Shown here piece after piece: positions 18,499 to 26,177 of a stretch of 64,000 bases of DNA. Positions within the stretch are counted from its first letter, which is position 1. Each line of letters begins with the position of its first letter. The DNA comes from Luteolibacter luteus. GTDB taxonomy: Bacteria > Verrucomicrobiota > Verrucomicrobiia > Verrucomicrobiales > Akkermansiaceae. Location: contig NZ_CP051774.1 in NCBI RefSeq assembly GCF_012913485.1, positions 62,001 through 126,000 of the forward strand, read 5' to 3'. Made by a program: the position numbers and the translations under genes. Below the pieces are notes generated by a model. The model saw only the letters and a list, made by a program, of their open reading frames with translations. It searched no databases and had not been told where the DNA came from.

Positions 18499-20451
18499 AT
18501 GTCGAATACCCAAGGACAAAATACGGAAGGCCGTCGGCGCTTGGCCCGCCGCCTTAAGATCGGTCTTGCCATCGTCATTCCACTTGGCGCCCTGGCCCTC
18601 GCCTTCAAACCCGCCTACCGCGCCTTCCGCGAACATCGCGTGACCCAGCTGATCGAAATCGCGGAAGAGGCGATGAGAATCGAGGACTGGCAACTGGCAC
18701 GGGAGAAATCCCGCGCCGCCCTGATGATGAAGCGGGGAGATTACCACGCCTTCACGATCCAGGCCCATGCCCTCGCCAAATCGGAAGACCCGGCCGCCTT
18801 CATGGCTGCCGTTTCATTGATCCGGCATCCCGAATCAACACGCGAGGACCGTATCGATTCCCTGGAAGTCCTGGCTAACCAGGGACCCGCCGCCCTGGCA
18901 CTGGGAGCCTACGCCTATCTGGACAAGGACAACGACCCGAAGCTCCAGGATGTGGAGCTGAATGCGGCCATCAGCCCCCTGCTGCTTACCATGGGAAAGC
19001 AAGGCATTGCCTCCGTCAGGCAGGGAGTCATGGACCGCATGCCGGAGACTCCGTCGCCGCGGGTCCGTCTCGCGTTCATCCGGGCCGTCTCCTTGGACCC
19101 CAGGCCCGAAGACGTCCTCATCGCCCGAAAACACTTCGCGGCCCTCATCGAGGATGGGGCTCCGGAAGCGCTCGCCGCCTTGGAGCTGTTAGGAAACACG
19201 CCGGGAGGCTTGGCACCGGGTGAGCCTCTGCCCAATCTACCTGCTTGGGTCTCGCGGCAAACGGGTGCCAAGGTGATCCATCATCTGCTCGCGCTCCATC
19301 CGCAAATCGCGGAGAACCCCGCGGGACAGGAGGCCGTGTTTGCAAGTGCCATCGATCGCTTTGCGCCCCTCGATCCTGCCGCCACCGCAAACTGGCTCAG
19401 CCTCCATAACCGTCCCGAGGACGCTCTGAAAATCCTTGAGGAACCCGCGAAGGAACGTTCCGACGCCTACGTCGCCCGCATCCGCGCACTCCTGCGGCTG
19501 AAGCGAAACGAGGAACTGGATGAAGCGCTCAAGAATCCACCGGCAACCGCCGATATGGTAGAGGTCCGAATCGTGCGGGCCATCTTGGCAGGAAACCGGG
19601 GCGACAAGGCCACGGCTTCCAAGGAATGGACCGAAGCTCTGAACCAAGCCTCCTACGACAATCGGCGCAATCGCTTCATTCCGATCGCGAGAACAGCCGA
19701 GCTCTATGGAGAAAAGGCGGCCGCGGCCGATGCTTGGATCGGAGCCGTTCGCTTGGGCTTCGGCAAGATCCCTCTCTACGTCACACTCGGAGGACCGATG
19801 GTCTATCTCTACAATGAAGGCCGCGCGGATGATATTCTCTCCATATCCCAGAGCATGTTGCTCTTCGAGCCCTCGAACCCCGACCTGCTCAACAATGTCT
19901 CTTATCTCGGCCTGCTCTTGGGCACCACCAAGCCCACCGAAGCCATCGAACGCATTGAGAAGATAGTCGCCGAAAACCCGGGCAAGCTCGAATTGAATTC
20001 AACGCTTGCTCTCGCATACATCCTCAACGGCGATCCGAAGAATGCCCAGGAGCGCCTTTTCGCCCAAGGTGCGAGCGAGAAGATCAGCGCCACGACTCAA
20101 GCCCTGCTCAAGGCGGCCATCTTGAAGATGACGAACGAGCCGGACCAGGCGAAGCAAATCTATGACGGGGTCGATCGATCGAAACTCATGCCGGTGGAAC
20201 AGGCCCTCTATGATCGCCTGATCTTGGACAAGAAAGCCGAGGAAAATACGGCCGACGTTTCCCTCGAACAACGGATGGTGAACAAGTCTACAATCGGTTC
20301 CGACGAGGCTCCCGCATGGAAGAAAGGTCTCGAACGTGCTGAACAGAAGCGGAATTCCGCTGGTGGATCCGAAGAAAACTATCCGGAATTGCGTGTCCCC
20401 GGAATCGAAGATCCGACACAACCCTTTGATAATAAGAAAAATCCGAACTAA
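18499..20451 (+). CDS. Membrane-anchored tetratricopeptide-like repeat protein
   Basis: A 650-residue protein with a basic N terminus, one membrane helix at about residues 20-40 (IGLAIVIPLGALALAF), and then a long alpha-helical body. Helix pairs of the kind W-x-x-A-x-x-x-A-x-x (for example IEDWQLAREKSRAALMMK) look like TPR units. The C-terminal ~60 residues are polar and probably disordered. TPR proteins often accompany EPS/PEP-CTERM loci. It lies 194 bases after epsI and likely acts as a periplasmic scaffold. No enzymatic motif seen. Confidence 0.75.
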   Translation: MSNTQGQNTEGRRRLARRLKIGLAIVIPLGALALAFKPAYRAFREHRVTQLIEIAEEAMRIEDWQLAREKSRAALMMKRGDYHAFTIQAHALAKSEDPAAFMAAVSLIRHPESTREDRIDSLEVLANQGPAALALGAYAYLDKDNDPKLQDVELNAAISPLLLTMGKQGIASVRQGVMDRMPETPSPRVRLAFIRAVSLDPRPEDVLIARKHFAALIEDGAPEALAALELLGNTPGGLAPGEPLPNLPAWVSRQTGAKVIHHLLALHPQIAENPAGQEAVFASAIDRFAPLDPAATANWLSLHNRPEDALKILEEPAKERSDAYVARIRALLRLKRNEELDEALKNPPATADMVEVRIVRAILAGNRGDKATASKEWTEALNQASYDNRRNRFIPIARTAELYGEKAAAADAWIGAVRLGFGKIPLYVTLGGPMVYLYNEGRADDILSISQSMLLFEPSNPDLLNNVSYLGLLLGTTKPTEAIERIEKIVAENPGKLELNSTLALAYILNGDPKNAQERLFAQGASEKISATTQALLKAAILKMTNEPDQAKQIYDGVDRSKLMPVEQALYDRLILDKKAEENTADVSLEQRMVNKSTIGSDEAPAWKKGLERAEQKRNSAGGSEENYPELRVPGIEDPTQPFDNKKNPN

Positions 20452-20677
20452 ATCACTCGGAGCCTTAAATTTTTTATAGACGGATATCTTTCAAAATCGG
20501 CGGCACCACTACAGATTCTGCCCCGACATTCCCTCCCGAATTTCCCCCCGTGCGATCCCCCCACCCCTCGGCAGTTCACCGCCATCGTACATTATCGTGG
20601 CGACAGCTTGTTGTGACTGGGAGTCAAACGTGGAAGACCTTTCTAAGGGCCTGAGCAACGTTCCCCTGACTAAAAAA

Positions 20678-20692
20678 CCGGCTATTAGCCGG
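20678..20692. other. Short perfect inverted repeat upstream of a PEP-CTERM gene
   Basis: CCGGCTATTAGCCGG is a perfect dyad (six paired bases around ATT) 26 bases before the PEP-CTERM start codon, at the end of a 267-base spacer. It could be an operator, or a hairpin near the ribosome-binding region. No T-tract follows it, so it is not a typical terminator. Confidence 0.4.
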
Positions 20693-20718
20693 CCCCCTAC
20701 CCAACCCCCAACAACAAA

Positions 20719-21432
20719 ATGACAAAAGCGATACGCTCCATCCTACTCGGATCCGCGATGCTAGTGGCACCGCAGATCTCATCGGCTGACATCCTCGTCG
20801 GGATCTCCGACTGGACTACGGTCAATGACCCCTCGGACCCAACCAAAGTCACCAATTCCGCCAGCAACATCGTCGGCTCCAATGTCGAGGTGAACTTGTA
20901 TGCCAGCGGCTTGTCCCCGGGCGGATCCAATGACCAGACATGGGGCGACACCAGCCTCACCCCGACGCCTCCGCAGTTTAACGGAACGGCAGTGGGCGAC
21001 TTCTCCCTGAAGATCGGCGCAACCAGCGCTGTGACCCTCGGACAACTCGTGTTCGACGCCATTTCCTACCAGCCCGGCGCCTCCTTGACGATCAGCTACC
21101 TGATCACTCCTGGCGGTGGCAATGACAGCACTGGTACCGGCATCGACCCCATCTCCAACCCGGGCCCGAACCCGTTGGCGCTGATCCACGCCCCGAACAA
21201 TCCCAATGTGGGTACCGACTCGACCGGCGCTTACACCGGCTACACGGTGCCTCTGGGCAACCTGCTGATCCCGGCTGGCAGCACCATCGAGTTCTTCTTC
21301 GCCTACACGGGTGGCCTCATCACCTACACCGACAACTTGGCGGTCACCGCCGTGCCAGAACCGGGCAGCCTGCTCGGCCTCGGCTGCGTCGTGGGTGCCG
21401 GTGCCTTCCTCCGCTCGCGCCGTCGCAAGTGA
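20719..21432 (+). CDS. PEP-CTERM sorted secreted protein
   Basis: A 237-residue secreted protein. An N-terminal signal peptide (residues ~1-24) is followed by an all-beta-looking Gly/Thr/Pro-rich body. The C terminus is the sorting signal: VPEPGSLLGLGCVVGAGA, then a basic R-S-R-R-R-K tail. This is a standard exosortase substrate. It follows the exosortase/EpsI genes by about 2.4 kb and is probably processed by them. Function of the mature domain unknown. A strong terminator follows 34 bases after the stop. Confidence 0.9.
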   Translation: MTKAIRSILLGSAMLVAPQISSADILVGISDWTTVNDPSDPTKVTNSASNIVGSNVEVNLYASGLSPGGSNDQTWGDTSLTPTPPQFNGTAVGDFSLKIGATSAVTLGQLVFDAISYQPGASLTISYLITPGGGNDSTGTGIDPISNPGPNPLALIHAPNNPNVGTDSTGAYTGYTVPLGNLLIPAGSTIEFFFAYTGGLITYTDNLAVTAVPEPGSLLGLGCVVGAGAFLRSRRRK

Positions 21433-21465
21433 GTTGAAGGTTCCCCTTCGATAAACTCAAAATAG

Positions 21466-21500
21466 AAAACGGGCTGATCCTAACGGATCAGCCCGTTTTT
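21466..21500. terminator. Rho-independent terminator shared by convergent genes
   Basis: A 15-base-pair stem (AAAACGGGCTGATCC pairing with GGATCAGCCCGTTTT) with a TAAC loop, flanked by A-tract and T-tract. It sits between the PEP-CTERM gene stop (21432) and the minus-strand gene stop (21527), so it can work in both directions. Confidence 0.93.
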
Positions 21501-21526
21501 GTTTCCGGGGAAAATGATCTGTCGAC

Positions 21527-23446
21527 TTAGAAGCCGCCGGAGAATTCCTCGCTGACATTCACCTTCAGCTGCAGGAAGCGGCTCTTCTTCTCGGCCACGC
21601 TAAAGCTATCGGTGACCTTCACCCGCTCCCAGATGGGGTCGATCGAAAGCACGTGCTCGGTGGCGGCGGGATTGGTCACCCAGCGGCCCGGCGTGTCGGA
21701 GAACTGCACCTGATAGCTGACGCCCGGAGAGTTCACAGCCTTTCGCCTCAGATAGGTGAGGGAGAAGCGCCCGCTCGATTCCTTCCTTGCTGCCGGCAGG
21801 CCAGACAGTTCTGCCAAGGTGGTGCCATCGGGATTCGCGAGAGGCACAGCGCCGCTGCGAGTGAGATCCCCGCTATTCGGGGCGATGTTCAGGGCATACT
21901 TCACTAGGTTCGAGACCTGATCGCTACCGCTGTCGAGATCGAGCGCGCCGTCTCCAGGCAGTTCGTGGAAAGCACGCCAGGCATCAAGCGAGTTCACGCT
22001 GAGATTCGGGGCCGAAGCAGTTCCCCACCAAGTGGCCCAGGCACCGGTGGTGTCCGCCAGCGGCACGGAGTATTGCTGGAGAGACCAGAAGCGGTCGCCA
22101 TCGGAAGGATCCAGGCAGGACACTGTATTCGGTCCCCACGGATTCACCTGCGCATGCTTCAGGAAATAGGCTTCACCGCTCTTGATGACGACCTCCGGCA
22201 TCGGCGCGTAGCCACCGCCGTTGGACGGCACGAACATCTTTCCATAGGCCCCCGCATAGGAGGTGGCGGAGAAAGCATTGTAGCCGATAAAGATCTCCTC
22301 GTCTCCATTCACCGCGAGGGATGGGAAGGCATGGGAGCGCGCGCCGGTTTCATCATCAATCAAGCCGCGTTGCTGGACCTCGGCAGAGCTGGCGGCGACC
22401 CGCCACCACTGGACCGAGCTGCGGTTCGGATTCGCCGCCGGCAGGAATACCGTCTGGGCCACCCACAAGGAACCATCCCGGAAGACCGCAGTCTGCACCC
22501 GGTCATCGTAGGTCGCGATCAGGTCGGTGCCGCCAAGCTGCGGGGCATTGCCGTAGAAGGAATCCGTGTCGTTATCATTCGCCGCCCACGCCGGAGCCTT
22601 GGGATAGCCGACCTCGACGAGGGATTCCGCTCCCACCGCGCCTTGGATGGCCGTCACGCGGAGGTAACCCGAGCCTTTGACATTCGAGTTCCAGGACTGG
22701 ACCAGATAGAGGCGCTCTTCATTCGCGTCGAAGGTCTGGACCGGAGTGATGCTGGTGGATGCGTCATCCTCGAAGATCCGGGGAACGATCGCCTGCCCGG
22801 CAAGAGCCGCGGCCTTCGGGAAGACCAGGGTGCGATGAACGCTGGTGCGGTAGTTCGTATCGAGGACGAAGGCACCCACGGCGATCCACTTTTTGTTGTA
22901 TCCCAAGGTGAGGGATTGGATGGAAGGCGTGAAGGTGCTGCTGCCGATGGCTGCCATGTCGAAGCGCCAGGAGCGCCAGGCACCCGTAGGATCGCTTCCC
23001 TGGGAGACGGCGACCAGCAAGGCGAAGGTCCGCGCATCCCAAGCACTGTCCGGCACAACGCGTGCCGCGGCGATCGCGATCCAGCGCTGGCTGGAGGAAT
23101 CATAAATCACGTGGGGCTGGCTCACGTCAGCCGCGGCGAAGGCCGGGTTCAAGGCCTGCCACCAGACATCAAGCTTCTGGCGCAGGACGGAGGCACCGTC
23201 CTTCGTCTGCACGTGCACCTCGGTCTCCTGCATCGAGAAGACATGGGCCGGACCCACGGCACCTGCGGCGCCGGATACGGGACTACCAAGCAAGGCTGTC
23301 TCCGAGACGGCCTGGAAGCCGAAGGAGGATGGAACACCGGCCAGCGCATTGGAGGCGTGGGCCGAGAGGCCGCTCGCTACCAGCAGCAGCGAGGTCAGGA
23401 AACGGCGGAAAAGAGAAGAGTTCATGGATGTGCGAAGGTTCGTCAT
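21527..23446 (-). CDS. Secreted protein of unknown function with verrucomicrobial C-terminal module
   Basis: A 639-residue protein with a signal peptide (MNSSLFRRFLTSLLLVASG after a short leader). ATG 23446 is chosen because an AGAGG-like site precedes it; ATG 23425 is also possible. The central region contains repeated beta-strand-like units with W-x-A-x-G and A-V-N-G-D-E-E-I-F-I type segments, suggesting a propeller-like fold. Near the C terminus LDSGSDQVSNLVKYALNIAP is the common secreted-protein module of this phylum. It lies 16 bases downstream of another secreted-protein gene and is probably co-transcribed with it. No catalytic motif recognised. Confidence 0.7.
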   Translation of the reverse strand: MTNLRTSMNSSLFRRFLTSLLLVASGLSAHASNALAGVPSSFGFQAVSETALLGSPVSGAAGAVGPAHVFSMQETEVHVQTKDGASVLRQKLDVWWQALNPAFAAADVSQPHVIYDSSSQRWIAIAAARVVPDSAWDARTFALLVAVSQGSDPTGAWRSWRFDMAAIGSSTFTPSIQSLTLGYNKKWIAVGAFVLDTNYRTSVHRTLVFPKAAALAGQAIVPRIFEDDASTSITPVQTFDANEERLYLVQSWNSNVKGSGYLRVTAIQGAVGAESLVEVGYPKAPAWAANDNDTDSFYGNAPQLGGTDLIATYDDRVQTAVFRDGSLWVAQTVFLPAANPNRSSVQWWRVAASSAEVQQRGLIDDETGARSHAFPSLAVNGDEEIFIGYNAFSATSYAGAYGKMFVPSNGGGYAPMPEVVIKSGEAYFLKHAQVNPWGPNTVSCLDPSDGDRFWSLQQYSVPLADTTGAWATWWGTASAPNLSVNSLDAWRAFHELPGDGALDLDSGSDQVSNLVKYALNIAPNSGDLTRSGAVPLANPDGTTLAELSGLPAARKESSGRFSLTYLRRKAVNSPGVSYQVQFSDTPGRWVTNPAATEHVLSIDPIWERVKVTDSFSVAEKKSRFLQLKVNVSEEFSGGF

Positions 23447-23462
23447 TCGGTTTTCCTCTTCC

Positions 23463-24812
23463 TTAGTTGGGCGCGTGCACGCCGTTCTTTCCCCCATCGG
23501 AGTAATCGACCACCTTGGTGACACCGTGGGTTGATCCTTGGGTGCTACCGCCTTGATCCACGCCGGACATGTCGACCGAGAGGAACTGCTCCACCACCAC
23601 GCCATCGGCCCGGTTCTTCGCCAGTTTCATCTTCGAGCCATAGGCATCCGTCCAAATCTTCGTCTGACCACTGCGGTTGATCAGGTTCAGGCGGTCCAGC
23701 TCCAGGAAGCGTGTCGCCCCGCGGTAGGGTGAGCGTGGATCGTTCCAAGGAACGGGTTGCACTCCCGGGAGGGCGCGCACGGCTGCCCCGCTGAGCAGCT
23801 TCGAAGTCTCCGGCCAAGGGCCTTGGCCCACCCGGTTGTAGAGCGGGCTCGTGGGATCGTAGCAGAGCTCGACCGTCCGGCCCAGATGGTTGGCGGTCGT
23901 GGCGCTGTAGTAGCGCGCCGGATCCACCACGCTGAAGTAAATGTGATGGGAGATTCTTACCGGATAGGTCTTGTCGGTGGGATCATAGATCCACTGCTCA
24001 GGCCCACCATTCCACGTCTCCAAGTGACCCCAACCTGCGTGTGCCTCCTTCATGCTCCGGAGCGATGGGATGATTCGCAAGACGCTGCCACGCGGCTGAT
24101 CCGCCGGGGAGGGATCCGGTGAAGCCAGGGAGACCACTTCCTTTTCCCCGGCCGCGGCATCATGAAACTTGTTGGCCCCTCCGAAGGAGTGAATCGTGCG
24201 CCACTTGAACTCCAGCGGACCGGAGTCGTGCTTCGCGTGGATCACCAGTTCGTGGGATGGATTGGTCATCGCATCCGCGCCATGCGAGCCTTGGTGAAGC
24301 TTGATCAGCATGTCCACCGTGCCTCCCTTGCTCAGCGGCGTGTTGTTCGACACGGTCACCTTGTGCCCCACGTGGTCCTCATTCCGGCTGCACATGCCGG
24401 GAGTGTCGCAGCCGCAGGTGGCCAGCATCTCATTCACGTAGCCGAAGGCGATGGCACCGGCCGAAGGATAAAGGTCCGATGTCGATTGATCATCGCCGTG
24501 CTCATGGCCGAAGGTGACCTTCAGGCCCGTCTCCGGATTCGTCACGGCCGGCGGGTGCCACGTGTCGTAGGCCTTTCCGTCCGGACCATAGGTCCAGTAA
24601 GACTCATGCAGCCACATCGGCGCGGTGTCGTAGGGAGCGACCGGTCGCCACAGCCGATACGCCTTTGAAAAAGGCACCGATGGCGGTGGCAGGAGTGCCC
24701 GGCCTTTTGGCGCGGGTGGTGGTGGCGCCTCGGCACCGGACAATCGCACCCCTCCGAGGGTGGCAACTGCTAGGGCAAGGGTCAGGCGGGTTGGGACAAT
24801 GAAGGCTGGCAT
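23463..24812 (-). CDS. Secreted protein of unknown function
   Basis: A 449-residue protein with an N-terminal signal peptide (residues ~1-27, ending near S-G-A-E-A) and a Pro-rich linker. The body is His-rich: FGHEHGDDQS near residue 100 and YVNEMLATCGCDTPGMC with three cysteines nearby. This could bind metal, but no known enzyme family was recognised. The stop is 16 bases before the next minus-strand secreted-protein gene, suggesting a two-gene operon. The C-terminal ~20 residues are Gly/Ser/Asp-rich. Upstream lies a 900-base gene-free leader. Confidence 0.65.
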   Translation of the reverse strand: MPAFIVPTRLTLALAVATLGGVRLSGAEAPPPPAPKGRALLPPPSVPFSKAYRLWRPVAPYDTAPMWLHESYWTYGPDGKAYDTWHPPAVTNPETGLKVTFGHEHGDDQSTSDLYPSAGAIAFGYVNEMLATCGCDTPGMCSRNEDHVGHKVTVSNNTPLSKGGTVDMLIKLHQGSHGADAMTNPSHELVIHAKHDSGPLEFKWRTIHSFGGANKFHDAAAGEKEVVSLASPDPSPADQPRGSVLRIIPSLRSMKEAHAGWGHLETWNGGPEQWIYDPTDKTYPVRISHHIYFSVVDPARYYSATTANHLGRTVELCYDPTSPLYNRVGQGPWPETSKLLSGAAVRALPGVQPVPWNDPRSPYRGATRFLELDRLNLINRSGQTKIWTDAYGSKMKLAKNRADGVVVEQFLSVDMSGVDQGGSTQGSTHGVTKVVDYSDGGKNGVHAPN

Positions 24813-25681
24813 GGCTGGGACTAGCTATCCCCCCGGCAGCCTGATCGGATCTCAGGCTACTTGGAGAATCGGGTGAAACCGCCGGGCAGGGCATTCCGAA
24901 GTCCTTGTCTTGTTCACTCCGCGCAGGTGTTTCACGGAAAGAGGGCAGACTTGGTTGTCGCGGTCCGATCGATCTTTTTGGCGGCGACTGATCGATCGCA
25001 TCGCAGCTTGGACAGAACACATCTCTGCAAATTTTTAGAAATCCTACAATCGGTAAAATCACCGACACGTAATTTCAAGAAAACCGAAATAGCATCGCAA
25101 ATCCGGCCACCAAGCTCCCCTTTTCTTTTCAAATCAAGCGATTGGAGATTCGGCCCGGGCCCGTTCTGGAGGGGGATTCTTTTTTTCGAAATCGCTGCGA
25201 TTTCTTGAAAGATCCTGCTCCAACCTCAAAATTCCGCTAAGTTTGGAACTTATTGAACAAATTGAGCGCAGAATTGTCGGGACTTTTCCCGACAGTAGAT
25301 AGGGAACTTAGAGATATCGATAAATACCCTATTAATACCCCATATCTCCAAGAAGATACCGCACAGCGTCTATGAGGGAAGGCGGGACATCCCGGAAAAC
25401 TCGGGAGCGCGGGCCGGAAGAGAGGCCTCCAAGTTGGGGGCGCGGATCATTCCGGGGAATCCCCTGACGCCGCCCCGCCACCGGAACGGCTCCTCAACAT
25501 TCAGGGGCGAGCTGGTGCAACCACTCTGAAACGGGACCGCTTACCCAGGCACCGACCGGCATCAGAGATGCCGCGCACCCTAACGGGTAAAAAAGGGCAA
25601 AAGAGCATGCCCTAACAAACAAACCTAACAGCTCCTCAGGCATTCGCCTGAGGATGGAACAAGTGTGAAAGCAAACACCTG
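24813..25681 (-). other. Long gene-free leader with AT-rich part and GC-rich folded part
   Basis: This 870-base spacer lies upstream of the two-gene secreted-protein operon on the minus strand. Bases 25000-25370 are clearly AT-richer than the surroundings. Bases 25380-25580 are GC-rich with several potential stems. Clear hairpins: TGTCGGGA-CTTT-TCCCGACA at 25275-25294, CGGCATC-AGA-GATGCCG at 25557-25573, AGGGCA-N8-TGCCCT at 25594-25613, and CCTCAGGC-ATTC-GCCTGAGG at 25634-25653. The possible reading frames here are short and unlike the surrounding proteins, so no gene is called. It may hold an unannotated structured RNA or a regulated leader; I recognise no known riboswitch. Confidence 0.45.
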
Positions 25682-25701
25682 AAAAGCGGGAGAATCCCGC
25701 T
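25682..25701 (-). terminator. Rho-independent terminator of the Asp/Lys-rich protein gene
   Basis: AGCGGGA-GAA-TCCCGCT (7-bp stem) preceded on the plus strand by an A-tract, which reads as T residues after the stem on the minus strand. It lies 12-31 bases after the stop of the minus-strand gene at 25713. Confidence 0.75.
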
Positions 25702-25712
25702 GCCTCAGCAAC

Positions 25713-26123
25713 TCAGCAACGAGTCACCGGCTTCGGTGGCTTCGGATCGCAATCCCACGGGGGCTTTGGCGGATCGTCGCAGCGATCGTCGTGATCGCCA
25801 TGATGGTCGCGATCCTTGTCTTTGTCTTTGTCCTTATCCTTGTCCTTGTCGCGATCTTTGTCTTTGTCCTTGTCTTTGTCCTTGTCTTTGTCCTTATCGT
25901 TCTTGTCACGATCATCCTTGTCGTTCTTGTCATTCTTATCGTGATCCCGATCATCACGATCGTTACCGCGATTTCCACTGCTGCTGCTGTGACTATTGCT
26001 ATTGCTGCTGCTAGTGGAAGTTCCGAACCAAGAGAACAAGTTCAACCACGATGAACTCGTCGCCATGGCTGAAGAAGAAAGGCCAATGAGGAGTGCTAGA
26101 CTTAGCAGGGGGGATGCTTTCAT
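25713..26123 (-). CDS. Small secreted low-complexity Asp/Lys/Arg-rich protein
   Basis: A 136-residue protein. Residues 1-22 form a signal peptide ending S-S-A-M-A; residues ~23-51 are Ser/Trp/Phe-rich; residues ~55-110 are a mixed-charge run of D-K, D-R and N-D-K dipeptides with near-zero net charge. The C terminus is Pro/Cys-rich (DDPPKPPWDCDPKPPKPVTRC region, three Cys). The charged run comes from a GACAAG-type hexamer repeat. No fold is expected for the repeat; metal, DNA or matrix binding are possible but unproven. A strong promoter begins almost at its start codon, and a terminator follows the stop. Confidence 0.75.
   Translation of the reverse strand: MKASPLLSLALLIGLSSSAMATSSSWLNLFSWFGTSTSSSNSNSHSSSSGNRGNDRDDRDHDKNDKNDKDDRDKNDKDKDKDKDKDKDKDRDKDKDKDKDKDKDRDHHGDHDDRCDDPPKPPWDCDPKPPKPVTRC
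25811..25944. repeat. In-frame hexanucleotide repeat tract
   Basis: On the plus strand the tract is an imperfect run of CTTTGT/CCTTGT hexamers (GACAAG/GACAAA on the coding minus strand), encoding alternating Asp and Lys. Unit length is six, so gain or loss of units changes protein length without shifting the frame. Confidence 0.8.
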
Positions 26124-26130
26124 CGCGATT

Positions 26131-26160
26131 TTTATAGTTCGAAGATGTGCCCGAGGTCAA
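26131..26160 (-). promoter_or_regulatory. Sigma-70-type promoter, near-leaderless
   Basis: On the minus strand, TTGACC (26160-26155) and TATAAA (26136-26131) are separated by 18 bases, each one mismatch from consensus. The -10 box ends seven bases before the ATG at 26123, so the transcript would start at or next to the start codon. Confidence 0.7.
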
Positions 26161-26177
26161 GCCGAAGGACCGCAATG

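Noticed and set aside
20595..20625. Possible sigma-54 promoter (TGGCGAC...TTGT) before the PEP-CTERM gene
   Set aside because: The GG-to-GC spacing is wrong by one or more bases and the -12 GC is absent, so it does not fit the strict consensus.
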